The notes: generated by a model from the sequence alone, not told the origin. 64,000 nt of DNA from Actinopolyspora halophila DSM 43834 (GCF_000371785.1 NZ_AQUI01000002.1:1229122-1293121); one strand, 5' to 3'; counted from the first letter of the stretch, positions 26,870-38,053 are shown. Numbers and translations are program-made.

Positions 26870-26900
26870 CCCGCTGGATAACCAGCGGGATTGCTTTTTT
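26870..26900 (+). terminator. Terminator-like hairpin immediately upstream of argS
   Basis: CCCGCTGG (26870-26877) pairs perfectly with CCAGCGGG (26882-26889) around ATAA, followed by ATTGC and six T. It ends 12 bases before the argS start. It could stop transcripts entering from the left or act as an attenuator of argS. Confidence 0.6.
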
Positions 26901-26905
26901 AGACT
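26900..26905 (+). promoter_or_regulatory. Candidate -10 box for leaderless argS
   Basis: TAGACT lies seven bases before GTG 26913 and overlaps the T-run of the hairpin. There is no Shine-Dalgarno sequence, so argS may be transcribed from its own start codon just beyond the terminator. Confidence 0.4.
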
Positions 26906-26912
26906 TCATCGG

Positions 26913-28574
26913 GTGACACCAGCAGCGCTTGCCGAACTCGTCCGAACGACCGCCGTAGACGTGCTGTCCGCCCGAGGGGTGGACACCTCGGTGCTGCCGG
27001 AGAACGTCACGGTCGAGCGGCCCCGGAACCCGGAACACGGCGACTACGCCACCAACCTGGCCATGCAGGTCGGGAAGCGGGCCGGAGTGGCACCGCGTGA
27101 GCTGGCCGGTTGGCTGGCCGAATCGCTCGCGCAGCGCGAGGAGATCGACTCGGCCGAGGTGGCCGGGCCCGGTTTCCTGAACCTGCGGCTGGCAGCGGAC
27201 GCGCAGGGCGCCATCGTCCGGGACGTGCTCACCAAGGCCGAGACCTTCGGATCCGGTGATCTCTACCAGGGGCTGCGGGTGAACCTCGAGTTCGTCTCGG
27301 CCAACCCCACCGGGCCGATCCACCTCGGCGGGAGCCGGTGGGCCGCGGCGGGCGACGCCCTCGGGCGTGTGCTGCAGGCCCAGGGGGCCGAAGTCACCAG
27401 GGAGTACTACTTCAACGACGCGGGCGCGCAGATCGACCGGTTCGTGAACTCGCTGGTGGCCGCCGCCAAGGGGGAGGAAACTCCCGAGGACGGTTACGGC
27501 GGGGCCTACATCGGCGAGATCGCCTCCGAGGTCCTCCGCCGCGAACCCGGCACGCTCGAACTCCCCGCGGCCGAGCGCGACGAGGTGTTCCGCCGCACCG
27601 GCGTGGGGCTGATGTTCGACGAGATCAAACGCAGCCTGCACGAGTTCCGCACCAACTTCGACGTCTTCTTCCACGAGGACTCGCTGCACAACTCCGGTGC
27701 GGTCACCGAGTCCCTGGAACGGTTGAAGGAATCGGGCAATCTCTACGAAGCCGAGGGGGCCTGGTGGCTGCGCTCCTCCGAGTTCGGTGACGACAAGGAC
27801 AGGGTCGTCATCAAGAGCGACGGCGCCCCGGCCTACATCGCGGGCGACATCGCCTACCTGCGGGACAAGCGCGACCGCGACTTCGAGCTGTGCCTGTACA
27901 TGCTCGGAGCCGACCACCACGGCTACATCTCACGCTTGAAGGCCGCGGCCGCCGCGATGGGCGACGACCCGGACTCGGTGGAAGTGCTGATCGGCCAGCT
28001 GGTCAACCTCGTCCGCGAGGGCGAACCGGTCCGCATGAGCAAGCGCGCTGGTACCGTGGTGACCCTGGAGGACCTGGTCGAGGCCGTGGGGGTCGACGCG
28101 GCGCGCTACTCGCTGATCCGCTCCTCGGTCGACTCGCCGGTGGACATCGACCTCGACCTGATCAGCAAGCACACCAACGACAACCCGGTCTTCTACGTGC
28201 AGTACGCACACGCCCGGCTGTCCTCCCTGCAGCGCAACGCCGTTTCGCTCGGGATCGACAGGGGAAGCGCCACCGAGGCCGACCTGGGGCTGCTCACGCA
28301 CGACAGGGAGGGCGACCTGATCCGCACGCTCGGAGAGTTCCCCCGGGTCGTGCACTCGGCGGCCGAACTGCGGGAGCCGCACCGCGTCGCCCGCTACCTG
28401 GAGGACCTGGCCAGCGCCTACCACCGGTTCTACGACTCCTGCCGCGTGCTGCAGCCCGGTGACGACGCGGCAGGCCCGTTGACGATCGCCCGGTTGCAGC
28501 TGTGCGAGGCGACCCGTCAGGTGCTCGCCAACGGTTTGTCCCTGCTCGGCGTCAGTGCCCCCGAACAGATGTAG
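26913..28574 (+). CDS. argS: Arginyl-tRNA synthetase
   Basis: Class I synthetase of 553 aa charging tRNA-Arg. N-terminal tRNA-binding domain (1-110), HIGH-type motif PTGPIHLGG (132-140) and a KMSKS-like MSKRAGT later, then the DALR anticodon-binding domain near the C terminus. GTG 26913 gives the usual length; the frame is open further upstream but without similarity. First gene of the conserved argS-lysA-hom-thrC-thrB block and neighbour of a tRNA-Arg gene. Confidence 0.96.
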   Translation: MTPAALAELVRTTAVDVLSARGVDTSVLPENVTVERPRNPEHGDYATNLAMQVGKRAGVAPRELAGWLAESLAQREEIDSAEVAGPGFLNLRLAADAQGAIVRDVLTKAETFGSGDLYQGLRVNLEFVSANPTGPIHLGGSRWAAAGDALGRVLQAQGAEVTREYYFNDAGAQIDRFVNSLVAAAKGEETPEDGYGGAYIGEIASEVLRREPGTLELPAAERDEVFRRTGVGLMFDEIKRSLHEFRTNFDVFFHEDSLHNSGAVTESLERLKESGNLYEAEGAWWLRSSEFGDDKDRVVIKSDGAPAYIAGDIAYLRDKRDRDFELCLYMLGADHHGYISRLKAAAAAMGDDPDSVEVLIGQLVNLVREGEPVRMSKRAGTVVTLEDLVEAVGVDAARYSLIRSSVDSPVDIDLDLISKHTNDNPVFYVQYAHARLSSLQRNAVSLGIDRGSATEADLGLLTHDREGDLIRTLGEFPRVVHSAAELREPHRVARYLEDLASAYHRFYDSCRVLQPGDDAAGPLTIARLQLCEATRQVLANGLSLLGVSAPEQM

Positions 28575-28586
28575 AGGAGGCGCACC

Positions 28587-30008
28587 ATGCGCGCCCACCC
28601 AGCGGGCCCGAGGCACGCCGCCGACGCGGCTGTGTCACCGGCTTCCGGGCCCGCAGCCCCGTCCTCCGTGGAGGAGGTCAATCAACTTCATCCGAAGGTG
28701 TGGCCGCGCAACGCTGCCCGCCGTTCGGACGGGGTGACCACGCTCGCGGGCAACGATGTGCGCGAGTTGGCCGAACGGTACGGCACCCCGCTGTTCGTGC
28801 TGGACGAGGACGACTTCCGCTCCCGCTGCAGGGACTACGTGGCCGCCTTCGGCGATCCGTCCGCCGTGCACTACGCGGCCAAGGCGTTCCTGTGCACCGA
28901 GATCGCCCGGTGGATCGACCAGGAAGGGCTCGCCCTGGACGTCTGCACCGGTGGTGAGCTCCAGGTCGCCCTGCGCGCGGAGTTCCCGCCCGAGCGGATC
29001 GCGATGCACGGCAACAACAAGTCCACCGCCGAGCTCGCGGCCGCCCTGGACGCCGGAGTCGGTTCGGTGGTGCTCGACTCGTTCCACGAGATAGCGCGGC
29101 TGGAGCACCTCGCGAGCGAACGGGGGACGACCCAGCCGGTCATGATCAGAACCACCGTCGGGGTGGAGGCCCACACCCACGAGTTCATCGCCACGGCGCA
29201 CGAGGACCAGAAGTTCGGTTTCTCGCTGGCCGCCGGGGACGCGGCCGAGGCCGCGGGGCGGGTGCTGAAGTCCGGCTCGTTGCGGTTGGTCGGACTGCAC
29301 AGCCACATAGGGTCGCAGATCTTCGACGACGACGGTTTCGAGCTCGCCGCGCACCGGGTGATCGGCCTGCTGGCCCAACTGCGGGCGGAGCACGGCCCGG
29401 AGGCCCTCGACTCGGTCACGACCGTGGATCTCGGAGGTGGGCAGGGGATCGCCTACACCCAGGAGGACGATCCGCTGCCGCCCGCGACGTTGGCCGAACG
29501 GCTGGGCGAGATCGTGCGCAAGGAATGCGCCGGTGCCGGCATTCCCCCGCCGCGTATCGCCGTGGAACCGGGACGGGCGATAGCGGGCCCGGGAACCGTC
29601 ACGGTATACGAAGTGGGCACCATCAAGGACGTCGCGCTGGACGGCGGGGCCTCGCGGCGCTACGTCAGCGTCGACGGCGGGATGAGCGACAACATCCGGA
29701 CCTCGCTCTACGACGCGTTTTACGACTGCCGTCTGGTCTCCCGCGAAGGGGAGCACCCCGGGGTGCTGTCCCGCATCGTGGGCAAACACTGCGAATCCGG
29801 CGATGTGGTGGTGCGGGACAACTGGATGCCCGAGGATGTTGCCCCGGGCGATCTGGTGGCCGTGGCCACCACGGGCGCGTACTGCTACGTGATGGCCAGC
29901 AACTACAACCGGTTGCCGAAACCGGCCGTGGTGGCTGTGCGCTCCGACGAGTCGCGATTGTTGCTACGCAGGGAGACCGAGGACGACCTGCTTCGGCTGG
30001 AGGTGTGA
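28587..30008 (+). CDS. lysA: Diaminopimelate decarboxylase
   Basis: PLP-dependent fold-III decarboxylase of 473 aa making L-lysine from meso-diaminopimelate. PLP lysine K99 (VHYAAKAFL), LHSHIGSQI, glycine-rich DLGGGQG, EPGRAI phosphate-binding loop and the active-site Cys in KHCESGD. The first 30-40 residues are a low-complexity extension; ATG 28587 has GAGGAGG upstream. Twelve bases after argS and directly abutting hom, so probably co-transcribed. Confidence 0.95.
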   Translation: MRAHPAGPRHAADAAVSPASGPAAPSSVEEVNQLHPKVWPRNAARRSDGVTTLAGNDVRELAERYGTPLFVLDEDDFRSRCRDYVAAFGDPSAVHYAAKAFLCTEIARWIDQEGLALDVCTGGELQVALRAEFPPERIAMHGNNKSTAELAAALDAGVGSVVLDSFHEIARLEHLASERGTTQPVMIRTTVGVEAHTHEFIATAHEDQKFGFSLAAGDAAEAAGRVLKSGSLRLVGLHSHIGSQIFDDDGFELAAHRVIGLLAQLRAEHGPEALDSVTTVDLGGGQGIAYTQEDDPLPPATLAERLGEIVRKECAGAGIPPPRIAVEPGRAIAGPGTVTVYEVGTIKDVALDGGASRRYVSVDGGMSDNIRTSLYDAFYDCRLVSREGEHPGVLSRIVGKHCESGDVVVRDNWMPEDVAPGDLVAVATTGAYCYVMASNYNRLPKPAVVAVRSDESRLLLRRETEDDLLRLEV

Positions 30009-31313
30009 GTGATCGAGGATCGGGAACCGATCAGGGTGGCGCTGCTGGGCTGCGGCACGGTGGGCACCGAGGTGCTGCGACTGCTGCACGAGTACCCCAC
30101 CGAGTACGCCGCTCGAACCGGTGCTCCGGTGCACGTCACCGGTGTGGCGGTGCGCCGTCCCCACAAGCACCCCGAGGTGCCGGAGCAGCTGTTGACCACC
30201 GACGCGGAGGCGCTCGTCGAGGGTGACGCCGACGTCGTCGTGGAACTGGTCGGCGGTATCGAGCCGGCTCGTTCGCTGCTGTCGCGGGCGTTGCACGCGG
30301 GCAAGTCCGTCGTGACGGCCAACAAGGCCCTGCTGGCCGAACACGGTTCGGAGCTGTACGCGGCCGCCGACGCGAACGGCGCGGACATCTACTTCGAGGC
30401 CGCCGTGGCCGGGGCGATCCCCCTGCTGCGCCCGCTGCGGGAGTCGCTGGCCGGCGACCGCATCAACCGCGTCATGGGCATCGTCAACGGCACGAGCAAC
30501 TACATCCTCTCCGCGATGGACTCCACGGGGGCGGGTTACGCCGAAACCCTGGAGGAAGCGGGCCAGCTCGGTTACGCCGAAGCGGATCCGACGGCCGATG
30601 TGGACGGGTTCGACGCGGCCGCCAAAGCCGCGATCCTCGCCTCGTTGGCCTTCCACACCAGGGTCACCGCCTTCGACGTCCACCGGGAGGGGATCTCCGA
30701 GGTGGGCGCCGGGGAGATTCAGGCCGCGCGTGCGCTCGACCGTACGGTCAAGCTGCTCGCGATCTGTGAACGAGTGGTCGACGAGGACGGTTCCGAGTCG
30801 GTCTCCGCGCGGGTCCACCCCGCGATGATCTCGCGGGAGCATCCGCTGGCCGGGGTGTCCGGCGCGTTCAACGCGGTGTTCGTCGAGGCGGAGTCCGCCG
30901 GGCAGCTGATGTTCTACGGGCAGGGCGCCGGTGGAGCCCCCACGGCCAGCGCGGTGCTGGGCGACCTCGTCGCCGCGGCGCGCAACGTCGTGGTTTCCGG
31001 GAAGGGACCGCGCGAGTCGGCCCACGCGCAGTTGCCGGTCCGCTCGATGGACCGGACTCCGACGCGGTACCACATCAGTCTGGACGTCGCGGACAAGCCG
31101 GGAGTGCTGTCCCAGGTGGCCTCGATGTTCAACGAGCACGACGTGAGCATCTCGGTGGTGCGTCAGCAGGGGCGCGGCGCGGACGCCAGCCTGGTCGTGG
31201 TGACGCACACCGCGAGCGACGCCGCGTTGCGCAACACGGTGGAGAAGATCGCGGGACTGTCCGCGGTGCTCGAGGTCGTCAGTGTTATGCGGGTGGAAGG
31301 GGAACCGTCGTGA
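30009..31313 (+). CDS. hom: Homoserine dehydrogenase
   Basis: Enzyme of 434 aa reducing aspartate semialdehyde to homoserine. NAD(P)-binding GCGTVGTEV starts at 14, catalytic segment with [12 protein letters not shown], and a C-terminal ACT domain (about 350-434, [20 protein letters not shown]) for feedback by threonine. GTG 30009 follows the lysA stop without a gap and its own stop overlaps thrC by four bases. Confidence 0.96.
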   Translation: MIEDREPIRVALLGCGTVGTEVLRLLHEYPTEYAARTGAPVHVTGVAVRRPHKHPEVPEQLLTTDAEALVEGDADVVVELVGGIEPARSLLSRALHAGKSVVTANKALLAEHGSELYAAADANGADIYFEAAVAGAIPLLRPLRESLAGDRINRVMGIVNGTSNYILSAMDSTGAGYAETLEEAGQLGYAEADPTADVDGFDAAAKAAILASLAFHTRVTAFDVHREGISEVGAGEIQAARALDRTVKLLAICERVVDEDGSESVSARVHPAMISREHPLAGVSGAFNAVFVEAESAGQLMFYGQGAGGAPTASAVLGDLVAAARNVVVSGKGPRESAHAQLPVRSMDRTPTRYHISLDVADKPGVLSQVASMFNEHDVSISVVRQQGRGADASLVVVTHTASDAALRNTVEKIAGLSAVLEVVSVMRVEGEPS

Positions 31314-32401
31314 CCTCGGAAATGCAACTCGCCCCCGCGCACTCGGGCGCGGGATGGCCGGGGGTCGTCGAGGCCTACCGCGATCGGGTCGCGATTCCGG
31401 ACGGGGCCGAGGTGGTGACCCTGCGGGAGGGCAACACCCCACTCGTCTTCGCGCCGCACCTGTCCGAGCTGACCGGGTGCCGGGTCCACGTGAAGGTGGA
31501 GGGCGCCAACCCCACCGGTTCCTTCAAGGACCGCGGCATGACAGTGGCGATGACCCACGCGAAGGCCGCGGGGATGCAGGCCGTCATCTGCGCCTCGACC
31601 GGTAACACCTCGGCTTCGGCAGCCGCCTACGCTGCCCGTGCCGGGATGGGGTCCGCGGTGCTGGTGCCGCAGGGCAAGATCGCGATGGGCAAGCTGGCGC
31701 AGGCGGTGGTGCACGGTGCCCGGATCCTGCAGGTGCGGGGCAGCTTCGACGACTGCCTCGAACTGGCGCGCAAGACCGCGGCGAGCTACCCGGTGACGCT
31801 GGTCAACTCGGTCAATCCGGTGCGACTGGCCGGGCAGAAGACGGCGGCCTTCGAGATCTGCGACGCGCTGGGAGCCGCTCCGGACGTGCACTGCCTGCCC
31901 GTGGGCAACGCGGGCAACATAACCGCCTACTGGACGGGTTATTCGGAATACCTCGCCGATGGGCGCACCGATCGGGCCCCGGCCATGTTCGGGTTCCAGG
32001 CGGCAGGAGCGGCTCCGCTGATCTCCGGTGAGCCGGTTTCCGAACCGGAGACGGTGGCCACGGCCATCAGGGTGGGCAGCCCGGCTTCCTGGGACGGCGC
32101 GGTCGCGGCCAAGACGAGTTCGGGTGGTTTGTTCTCCGCCGTAACCGACGAACGGATCCTGGAGGCGTACCGCCTGTTGGCCTCCCGCGAGGGGATCTTC
32201 GTGGAGCCCGCGTCCGCGGCGAGCATCGCCGGTCTGCTCGCGACCTCCGCGGAGGGGAAGCTGCCCGCCGGTTCCGATGTGGTGTGCACCGTTACTGGGC
32301 ACGGCCTCAAGGACCCGGACACGGCCCTGGCCGACATGGCCGAGGTGCAGCCGCTTCCGGTCGATCCCGAAGCGGTGGCGACGGCATTGGAGCTGGCGTG
32401 A
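31310..32401 (+). CDS. thrC: Threonine synthase
   Basis: PLP enzyme of 363 aa, forming threonine from O-phosphohomoserine. PLP lysine K73 in [11 protein letters not shown]; serine/asparagine loop [17 protein letters not shown]; phosphate loop PVGNAGN. Length fits the short actinobacterial class. Overlaps hom (GTGA) and thrB (GTGA), so the three are translationally coupled. Confidence 0.96.
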   Translation: MTSEMQLAPAHSGAGWPGVVEAYRDRVAIPDGAEVVTLREGNTPLVFAPHLSELTGCRVHVKVEGANPTGSFKDRGMTVAMTHAKAAGMQAVICASTGNTSASAAAYAARAGMGSAVLVPQGKIAMGKLAQAVVHGARILQVRGSFDDCLELARKTAASYPVTLVNSVNPVRLAGQKTAAFEICDALGAAPDVHCLPVGNAGNITAYWTGYSEYLADGRTDRAPAMFGFQAAGAAPLISGEPVSEPETVATAIRVGSPASWDGAVAAKTSSGGLFSAVTDERILEAYRLLASREGIFVEPASAASIAGLLATSAEGKLPAGSDVVCTVTGHGLKDPDTALADMAEVQPLPVDPEAVATALELA

Positions 32402-33357
32402 CTCGGGAGTCGCTCGACGTGGAGCGGTCCGTGGAATCCAGCGGGAGCGGGCAGGGCCCGAACCGGGTGGAGATCACGGCCCCCGCGTCCACCGCGAACC
32501 TCGGTTCCGGGTTCGACACGCTCGGGATGGCGCTCGCGCTCCACGACACGGTGGAGATCACGCGCAACGGGCAGGAGCCGGGCAGCGCGCGCGTCAGCGT
32601 CAGTGGTCCCGGTGCGGGGGAGGTTCCGACGGACAAGCGGCACCTGGTGGTCCGGGTGCTGCACCGCACCCTGGAACGCTTGGGCCTCGCCCCGCTCGCG
32701 GTCGATGTGCGCTGCACCAATGCGATACCTCACGCGCGGGGGCTGGGTTCCTCCGCGGCCGCGATCGTCGCCGGGGTGACGGCCGCCTACCGCTTCGCCG
32801 GCCTCGATGTCCACGCCGCGGGGACGTGTGAACGGGTCCTTCGGGAGGCCGCTTCCGCGGAGGGCCATGCCGACAACGTGGCCGCGAGTCTGTTCGGCGG
32901 TCTGGCTGTTGCCTTCAGTGCGGAAAATCGTTATGAAGCCGTTCGTTTGGAGCCGCACGAGGGATTGGCTCCGGTGGTTTTCATCCCCCGTTCGGAGTCC
33001 GAGACTCATACGATGAGGGGGTTGTTGCCCGCGAACGTTCCGCACGCCGACGCGGTGTTCGCGGCCGGACGTTCCGCGCTGGCCGTGCACGCCCTCACCG
33101 CGCGGCCGGACCTGCTGCACGTGGCGACCGAGGACCGGATCCACCAGGACTACCGGGAACCCGCGATGCCCGCCACGCTCGAACTCGTCCGGCGGCTCAG
33201 GAATGCCGGGGTGCCCGCCGCTGTTTCCGGAGCGGGTCCCACGGTACTGGCGTTGCCTCCTTCGGAGGAGTCTCCGCGGGAGGTTCCCGCGGAGGGTTTC
33301 GAGGTCACGCGGCTGAGTGTGGATCGGAGCGGCGTGCGGATCCGGGAATTCGACTGA
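32398..33357 (+). CDS. thrB: Homoserine kinase
   Basis: GHMP kinase of 319 aa phosphorylating homoserine. Motif 1 [19 protein letters not shown] (about 28-46), ATP-binding [11 protein letters not shown] (111-121) and the C-terminal motif [15 protein letters not shown] 32398 overlaps the thrC stop; the frame is open upstream within thrC but that part is not used. Last gene of the threonine block. Confidence 0.95.
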   Translation: MTRESLDVERSVESSGSGQGPNRVEITAPASTANLGSGFDTLGMALALHDTVEITRNGQEPGSARVSVSGPGAGEVPTDKRHLVVRVLHRTLERLGLAPLAVDVRCTNAIPHARGLGSSAAAIVAGVTAAYRFAGLDVHAAGTCERVLREAASAEGHADNVAASLFGGLAVAFSAENRYEAVRLEPHEGLAPVVFIPRSESETHTMRGLLPANVPHADAVFAAGRSALAVHALTARPDLLHVATEDRIHQDYREPAMPATLELVRRLRNAGVPAAVSGAGPTVLALPPSEESPREVPAEGFEVTRLSVDRSGVRIREFD

Positions 33358-33667
33358 TCCGCCGGGAGCGCCCGGGGCGGGTCGATCCACCGGGGTGGCG
33401 CCGAACTCCGTCCCTCCGGGGAGTTCTTCCCGGCGGGGGTGAACACCCGCCGAGCTCCCGGTGGTATAAAGGTGGTGTCGGCATCGTGGTTGTCGAACCC
33501 TCGTTTCTGTCGGTCGGCCCACGATTCGACGGGAGATCCGACAGGATCGTGACCGAGTAGGGACGTTCCCCCGTGGGCGTGTCATGCTCTTGGTTGTTGC
33601 ACCGGAGTGACTCGGCGTATACCCTCAAGGTCAATCAGTCACCGGGCGCATCGGCGCCGGTGCCTTA

Positions 33668-33685
33668 CCCGGGAGATCTCCCGGG
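33668..33685. promoter_or_regulatory. 18-bp perfect palindrome in the rho leader
   Basis: CCCGGGAGATCTCCCGGG is fully self-complementary. As RNA it would form only a short-looped stem, so a dimeric DNA-binding protein is the simpler reading. No family can be named. Confidence 0.45.
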
Positions 33686-34222
33686 ATGCATCCCTCGCTG
33701 TGAATCGACTGCATCCTCCGGATGGAGAGCAGGACGGCGGGTAGCCGATCGCGGTGGCCGAGTCAGGAGTTGTCAACTCAAGGGGTTCGCTTCGTCGGGT
33801 CGAACTTCAGGTAGTTGCCGGTGTCGGACTGGGAGCTCTGGCGTTACGGATTGTGGTTCCGCACGGCATTCGCGAATAACTCGGTGACCAAAGTGGAGGC
33901 TTCGGTTTTCTCGGGCACCGTGCTCGGCAACCGTGTCGGACCGTGCTCCGGACGCACGGTGTCGACCTTGTCGACATCGGCCGATTCGGTGAGTCCGGTA
34001 ACGATCAGGCAGCGAGGCACGCACCAGCGATTGGTGGGCGGACACGGTCATGATCACTCCGGTAGGTGGTCACATCGCCGTGGACGGGTGATATCACCAG
34101 AGGTGCGCGAGTCAGGCGCCTCCGCTGCCCGGTGCTGCCGGATTTCGAGTGGGTGCCGACACCACGCGCGCCGGGTGTCCTCGTCGAGTTCATTCGATAC
34201 AGGGGCCGGTAGCACTACAAGG

Positions 34223-34245
34223 CCGCTCGTGTTCGTAACGAGCGG
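34223..34245 (+). promoter_or_regulatory. Hairpin in the rho 5' leader
   Basis: CCGCTCGT (34223-34230) pairs with ACGAGCGG (34238-34245) around GTTCGTA. It lies 51 bases before the rho start and has no T-run. Possible autoregulatory or RNA-stability element. Confidence 0.4.
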
Positions 34246-34296
34246 GGAATCCGCTGGGCCGCGTAGGAGGCGCGGATCCGGTCAGGAAGGACATTC

Positions 34297-36291
34297 GTGA
34301 GCAACACCGATCTGTTGAGCAGCGAGACGGCCAACGGCGTCTCTCCGTCCGGCGGGCAGGAGTCCGAGTCGTCGCAACAGGCAGCTTCCGGTTCGGGGGC
34401 CAACGGCAACACACGTCGTCGGGGCGGCCTCTCGGGCATGGTGCTGGCCGAACTGCGGCAGCTCGCCGGCGAATTGGGGATCGACACCGCGGGTCTGCGC
34501 AAGGGCGACCTGATCGCCGCAATCAAGGAACGCCAGGGAAGTTCGGCACCGCAGCAGTCGGACTCGTCCGCAAGCCGGCAGCCGACTCTCGACCAGCAGG
34601 CGGACCAGGACAACACCACCAACAACAAGGGCCGGAACACCAAAGGGGCGAACGCCAAGAACAGGGACACCAAGGAGAAGTCCGGCAAGCCCCAGGCGGA
34701 GTCGGCACCTTCCGGCACGGAATCCTCCGCTCCGGCCACCGAGGGAACTCCGGGATCCGACAAGCGTTCGAACGGCTCGTCCCCGAACCGTGGGCCGCGT
34801 CGTGCGGGCAACGACGGTTCCGGCGAGGATGGACGTCGTGGGAACCGGCGCCGTCGCTCCTCGGGACGTTCCGGACAACAGGACCAGCACTCGGACGACC
34901 GGGGCGACCGCAACGACAGGGGCGGCCCGGACAAGAACGAGCGCACCGACGGCGGTCGGAACGACGGTGGGAACGGCGACCGGCAGGACAACCGCAGGGA
35001 CAACCGTCAGGACAACCGCCAGGACAACGGCCGTGGGGACAACTCGCGGCAGCAGGACGACGACGAGCGCGGCAACAGGCGCAGTCGTCGTTTCCGGGAC
35101 CGGCGGCGCAACCGTGGGCGCGGCGACAACGAGCCGGAGGTGCGCGACGACGACGTGCTGCTTCCGGTCGCGGGAATCCTCGACGTGCTGGAGAACTACG
35201 CGTTCGTCCGCACCTCGGGATATCTGGCCGGTCCGAACGACGTGTACGTCTCCCTGTCGCTGGTCCGCAAGTACGGGCTGCGGCGCGGTGACGCCATCAA
35301 GGGTGTCGTTCGGCAGCCCCGCGAGGGCGAGCAGCAGCGCCAGAAGTTCAACCCGCTGGTGCGGGTCGACGGAATCAACGGCCTGGAACCCGAGGCGGCC
35401 AAGCGTCGTTCCGAGTTCCACAAGCTGACGCCGCTCTACCCGAACGAGCGTCTGCGCCTGGAGACCGAGCCCCAGAGCATCACGAGCCGGGTCATCGACC
35501 TCGTGATGCCGGTCGGGAAGGGCCAGCGTGCCCTGATCGTCTCCCCGCCGAAGGCGGGCAAGACGATGGTCCTGCAGTCGATCGCCAACTCGATCACGAC
35601 CAACAACCCCGAGTGCCACCTGATGGTCGTTCTCGCCGACGAACGGCCGGAAGAGGTCACCGACATGCAACGGTCGGTCAAGGGCGAGGTCATCGCGTCC
35701 ACATTCGACCGTCCTCCGTCCGATCACACCACTGTGGCCGAGCTTTCCATCGAGCGGGCCAAGCGGTTGGTCGAGATGGGACACGACGTGGTGGTGCTGC
35801 TGGATTCGATCACACGCCTCGGCAGGGCCTACAACCTTTCCGCCCCCGCATCGGGGCGGATCCTGTCCGGTGGTGTCGACTCCACGGCGCTGTACCCGCC
35901 GAAGCGCTTCCTCGGCGCGGCGCGCAACATCGAGAACGGCGGCTCCCTGACCATCTTCGCCACCGCGCTGGTGGAGACCGGGTCCGCTATGGACACGGTC
36001 ATCTTCGAGGAGTTCAAGGGCACCGGCAACGCCGAGCTCAAGCTCGACCGCAAGCTGGCGAACAAGCAGCTGTTCCCCGCCGTCGACGTCGACAGTTCGA
36101 GTACCCGCAAGGACGAACTGCTGATGTCCTCGGACGAGTTGGCCGTTCACCACAAGTTGCGCAGGGTGTTGGCCGCGCTGGACTCCCAGCAGGCACTGGA
36201 GCTTGTGCAGGACCGACTGCGCAAGACACGCACCAACATCGAGTTCCTCACCCAGGTGGCCAAGACGACTCCGGGTAAAGAGGAGGAGTGA
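34297..36291 (+). CDS. rho: Transcription termination factor Rho
   Basis: Rho of 664 aa, far longer than the E. coli protein (419) because of a large hydrophilic insertion. Rho_N helices (about 45-80, MVLAELRQLAGELGIDT), then a disordered Arg/Asn/Asp/Gly-rich stretch to about 275 with a tandem DNRQ-type repeat, a cold-shock-like RNA-binding domain (about 285-360) and the RecA-like ATPase with Walker A PPKAGKT near 417. This layout is typical of high-GC actinobacteria, where the insertion aids RNA binding and termination on structured RNA. GTG 34297 follows AGGAAGGA. Confidence 0.96.
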   Translation: MSNTDLLSSETANGVSPSGGQESESSQQAASGSGANGNTRRRGGLSGMVLAELRQLAGELGIDTAGLRKGDLIAAIKERQGSSAPQQSDSSASRQPTLDQQADQDNTTNNKGRNTKGANAKNRDTKEKSGKPQAESAPSGTESSAPATEGTPGSDKRSNGSSPNRGPRRAGNDGSGEDGRRGNRRRRSSGRSGQQDQHSDDRGDRNDRGGPDKNERTDGGRNDGGNGDRQDNRRDNRQDNRQDNGRGDNSRQQDDDERGNRRSRRFRDRRRNRGRGDNEPEVRDDDVLLPVAGILDVLENYAFVRTSGYLAGPNDVYVSLSLVRKYGLRRGDAIKGVVRQPREGEQQRQKFNPLVRVDGINGLEPEAAKRRSEFHKLTPLYPNERLRLETEPQSITSRVIDLVMPVGKGQRALIVSPPKAGKTMVLQSIANSITTNNPECHLMVVLADERPEEVTDMQRSVKGEVIASTFDRPPSDHTTVAELSIERAKRLVEMGHDVVVLLDSITRLGRAYNLSAPASGRILSGGVDSTALYPPKRFLGAARNIENGGSLTIFATALVETGSAMDTVIFEEFKGTGNAELKLDRKLANKQLFPAVDVDSSSTRKDELLMSSDELAVHHKLRRVLAALDSQQALELVQDRLRKTRTNIEFLTQVAKTTPGKEEE

Positions 36292-36622
36292 GTGCCCGGC
36301 CCGGACCGACCTCGTAACGAGGACCCCCTCGTCGGATCGTTCCGGGCAGGGCAGGCACCGTTCGTCAACGGGTGAACGGTTCGGATCCACGCGATCCGCT
36401 CCTTTCCGCGTGGGCGGCGTTCCACCGTGACCGCGAGTCCGGTCGCCTCCCGTTCGCGCCGTCGAACTCCGCACGCACGACCCCTGCGGGAACGGAATAC
36501 GTGGTGCGCACCCTGCGTTGCAGGTCAACGGTCTCGGTCTGGCAAAATCGGGACCCGTTCCGGCTCCGGTTCACCTCTGGTCGACACCACGAGGACCCGG
36601 TGCCACGAGGAGAGGATCGATC
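36292..36622 (+). other. Intergenic region between rho and rpmE
   Basis: 331 bases with no gene. TTGCAG (36518-36523) and CAAAAT (36543-36548) are a weak promoter candidate for rpmE with 19-base spacing. GAGGAGAGG just before ATG 36623 is the ribosome binding site. Confidence 0.35.
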
Positions 36623-36853
36623 ATGAAGAGCGGTATTCATCCCGAGTACGTGGAAACGCAGGTGACCTGCAACTGCGGGGAGACGTTCACCACGCGGAGC
36701 ACCAAGTCCGAGGGCCACATCAACGTCGATGTCTGCTCGAACTGCCACCCGTTCTACACGGGCAAGCAGAAGATCCTGGACACCGGCGGCCGTGTCGCCA
36801 AGTTCGAGGCTCGTTACGGTCGGCGTCCGCAGAACGCCCGCACCAAGAAGTAG
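36623..36853 (+). CDS. rpmE: 50S ribosomal protein L31, zinc-binding form
   Basis: L31 of 76 aa. Four cysteines (TCNCGETF and VCSNCHPFY) mark the zinc-containing C+ form rather than the zinc-independent paralogue induced under zinc limitation. KSGIHPEY at the N terminus and FYTGKQKI are diagnostic. Start ATG 36623 has a strong GAGGAGAGG. Followed by a stem-loop. Confidence 0.96.
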   Translation: MKSGIHPEYVETQVTCNCGETFTTRSTKSEGHINVDVCSNCHPFYTGKQKILDTGGRVAKFEARYGRRPQNARTKK

Positions 36854-36863
36854 CCGAGTCCGG

Positions 36864-36893
36864 GGCGCCCGTCTCGATCCGTCGGCGGGCGCC
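36864..36893 (+). terminator. Stem-loop after rpmE
   Basis: GGCGCCCG (36864-36871) pairs with CGGGCGCC (36886-36893), followed by GTTCTCGT, a weak T-tract. It sits 10 bases after the rpmE stop; prfA starts 38 bases later, so it may be partial. Confidence 0.5.
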
Positions 36894-36931
36894 GTTCTCG
36901 TATCGGACTCGCAGCGAAAGTGGGGAGCACC

Positions 36932-38002
36932 GTGGAGACCTCGAGGGTCGAGGAGCTGCTCGCCGAGTACACCGAGCTGGAGGGACGGCTCGCGGACCCG
37001 GACGTGCACGCCGATCAGGCGCGGGCACGGAAACTCGGCAAGCGGCACGCCGAGCTCACACCGATTGTGCGCACGGCGCGTGAGCTCGACCAGGTTCGCT
37101 CGGACCTGTCCACCGCACGGGAACTGGCGGGGGAGGACCCCGCCCTCGCGCGGGAAGCCGAGCAGCTCGAGTCCCGGATTCCCGAATTGGAGGAACGGCT
37201 CGCCGAACTGCTGGCCCCACGTGACCCGCGGGACGGTTCCGACGTCGTGCTCGAGGTGAAATCCGGGGAAGGCGGCGAGGAATCCGCGCTGTTCGCCGGC
37301 GACCTGCTTCGCATGTATCTGCGCTTCGCCGAGCGGCAGGGATGGCAGGCCGAGGTTCTCGGCGCCACCGAATCCGAGCTCGGCGGGTACAAGGACGTCA
37401 TCGCCACTGTGAAAACGAAGGGCGAGCCCGGGCTCGAAGGCGTCTGGGCCAAGCTCAAGTTCGAAGGTGGCGTTCACCGCGTTCAACGAGTCCCGGTGAC
37501 CGAGTCACAGGGACGGGTGCACACCTCCGCCGCGGGTGTTCTGGTGTACCCGGAGCAGGAGGAGGTCGAGGTGGAGATCGACGAGAAGGACCTCCGCATC
37601 GACGTGCATCGCTCTTCCGGTCCCGGAGGGCAGAGTGTGAACACCACGGACTCCGCGGTGCGGGTCACCCACCTGCCCACGGGAATCGTGGTGGCCTGCC
37701 AGAACCAGAAGTCCCAGTTGCAGAACAAGACGCGGGCCATTCAGGTGCTGCGCGCGCGGCTGCAGGCCATGGCCGAGGAAGAAGCCGAGCGCGAAATCGC
37801 CGAGACCCGGCGCAGCCAGGTTCGTACCGTGGACCGTTCGGAACGGGTGCGCACCTACAACTTCCCCGAGAACCGAATCTCGGATCACCGCATCAACTTC
37901 AAGGCCTACAACCTGGACCACGTGCTGGACGGCGAGCTCGGCTCGGTGCTGGCCGCCTTGCGTGAGGCAGACAGGAAGGAGCGGATGGAAGCCGGGGTCT
38001 GA
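36932..38002 (+). CDS. prfA: Peptide chain release factor 1
   Basis: RF1 of 356 aa, releasing peptides at UAA and UAG. Catalytic GGQ at 232-234 ([17 protein letters not shown]), codon-recognition PVT at about 187-189 ([17 protein letters not shown]). GTG 36932 is preferred over GTG 36920 because GGGGAG lies just before it. Sits upstream of prmC, which methylates this GGQ glutamine, an arrangement conserved across actinobacteria. Confidence 0.95.
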   Translation: METSRVEELLAEYTELEGRLADPDVHADQARARKLGKRHAELTPIVRTARELDQVRSDLSTARELAGEDPALAREAEQLESRIPELEERLAELLAPRDPRDGSDVVLEVKSGEGGEESALFAGDLLRMYLRFAERQGWQAEVLGATESELGGYKDVIATVKTKGEPGLEGVWAKLKFEGGVHRVQRVPVTESQGRVHTSAAGVLVYPEQEEVEVEIDEKDLRIDVHRSSGPGGQSVNTTDSAVRVTHLPTGIVVACQNQKSQLQNKTRAIQVLRARLQAMAEEEAEREIAETRRSQVRTVDRSERVRTYNFPENRISDHRINFKAYNLDHVLDGELGSVLAALREADRKERMEAGV

Positions 38003-38053
38003 CACTTGGTTCCCCCGTGGGGCGGCTCGTCCGGCTGGTCGGGTAGCCGTCAC

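Larger units (their letters stand above)
33358..34296 (+). other. Long leader/intergenic region upstream of rho
   Basis: 939 bases with no convincing gene. It contains a hairpin CGGCGGG...CCCGCCG (33431-33452) soon after thrB, an 18-bp perfect palindrome (33668-33685) and an 8-bp hairpin near the rho start (34223-34245). AGGAAGGA precedes GTG 34297. Long untranslated leaders with Rho-dependent autoregulation are known for rho genes, which may explain the length (inference). Confidence 0.55.

Noticed and set aside
26870-26912. T-box riboswitch controlling argS
   Set aside because: Only the terminator hairpin is present; no T-box sequence or specifier stem is seen in the 250 bases before it.
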